From JAFGMQ01 sp036733345 (GTDB taxonomy: Bacteria > Desulfobacterota > DSM-4660 > Desulfatiglandales > Desulfatiglandaceae), in NCBI GenBank assembly GCA_036733345.1, contig DAINAR010000011.1, positions 1-64,000 on the forward strand: a stretch of DNA of 64,000 bases, in the 5' to 3' direction. Positions within the stretch are counted from its first letter, which is position 1. Each line of letters begins with the position of its first letter. Positions 63,627-64,000 of the stretch are shown piece by piece. The position numbers and the translations under genes were made by a program. Under the pieces are notes generated by a model. The model saw only the letters and a program-made list of their open reading frames with translations, searched no databases and had not been told where the DNA came from.

Positions 63627-64000
63627 GCTAACTAATTCTACCTTTAATCAGCTGATTATCAATCATCTAAGTGAAAATTCGATGGGCTTTTATCTGAAAT
63701 AATAGAATAATCAGAAAAATTGTTGACAAATATTCAATAAAAAACCTAACATTACTAATTTTAAATAAAAATATGATCCCTTAGATTTACCGGGAGGCCA
63801 TATCTTTGCTAAACACATAGCATGGTGGTGACTAAAAAAGAATACATTCCTTTTTTAGTTTGGCTGTTAAATTAAGAGTGAAAGAAACGTAAGACTATCC
63901 TATCTAAAATTTATCGATGGGATTTTGAAGAAATTAAATGTACTGAGATATGAATCCATTTTCATTTATTCTCGCCCACAAAAATCAACATCTGCTGGCG
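63627..64000. other. Right-edge intergenic region with promoter and hairpin
   Basis: TTGACA (63723-63728) and TAACAT (63747-63752) at 18-base spacing form a plausible plus-strand promoter. A perfect hairpin CTAAAAAAG (63832-63840) with CTTTTTTAG (63850-63858) lies in its leader. No long ORF begins before the window ends, so the regulated gene is beyond the edge. Confidence 0.45.

Overview
The window looks like a chromosomal segment of a strictly anaerobic Desulfobacterota (deltaproteobacterial) sulfate-reducer or syntroph-type bacterium. The reasons are a multihaem cytochrome c3 tail at the left edge, a low-potential 2[4Fe-4S] ferredoxin, a tungsten-type aldehyde ferredoxin oxidoreductase (AOR) with a poly-[4Fe-4S] partner, MttB/corrinoid/methyl-tetrahydrofolate methyltransferases, FolD, and the gene order holB-PSP1-metG. 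The taxonomic call is inference from gene content; no rRNA is present. Gene density is ordinary, with long AT-rich intergenic regions, several of which carry clear regulatory structure.

Layout. 1-6.9 kb: cytochrome tail, a structured repeat element, ferredoxin, MFS transporter, TrmJ-like methylase, DUF72 protein, a PanP-like decarboxylase and nadA. 7.2-17.8 kb: moaA, an IclR regulator, a membrane cytochrome b/ferredoxin protein, a degenerate radical-SAM-like protein with an unknown partner, and the zinc-ribbon/AOR/polyferredoxin operon facing its own MoaD and MoeB homologues. Five copies of one 16-bp palindrome (consensus about GTTCATNATAATGAAC) lie before the IclR gene, the membrane Fe-S gene and the AOR operon, so these appear to form one local regulon. 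18-24.5 kb: an orphan YopX-like protein, orphan EutA, MobB with an Fe-S domain, a DegP protease and a radical SAM protein, then a second copy of the structured repeat.

25-28.1 kb: a histidine kinase and an NtrC-type sigma-54 regulator, followed at once by a palindrome, a well-formed -24/-12 promoter and a terminator that define a predicted RNA of about 66 nt with a CCUCCU (anti-Shine-Dalgarno) single-stranded stretch. This is the best candidate for an undescribed regulatory system. 28-43 kb: housekeeping and metabolic genes (Tex, a frameshifted C_GCAxxG_C_C protein, PatB-like lyase, Ogt, MltF, a PilZ protein, FolD, ThiD). They include a tRNA-Pro whose 3' end is duplicated around a GIY-YIG nuclease gene. 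41-48.2 kb: a minus-strand envelope cluster (TPR protein, LolD-like ATPase, FtsX-like permease, LolA-like protein, outer-membrane barrel) followed by a LytS/LytTR-type two-component pair. 48.7-55.3 kb: AMMECR1, Nth with an altered cluster ligand, exonuclease III, metG, a PSP1 protein and holB.

55.5-63.4 kb: a MarR regulator and a six-gene operon: B12-dependent methionine synthase activation-domain protein, two non-pyrrolysine MttB-family methyltransferases flanking a methyl-THF methyltransferase, a corrinoid protein, and an asparagine-synthetase-like enzyme whose nucleophilic Cys2 is Ala. A 20-bp motif shared by the marR leader and the operon promoter suggests MarR control. The operon probably demethylates a quaternary amine or related compound into the folate C1 pool. 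A small HNH/YajD-like gene and a promoter with a hairpin close the window.
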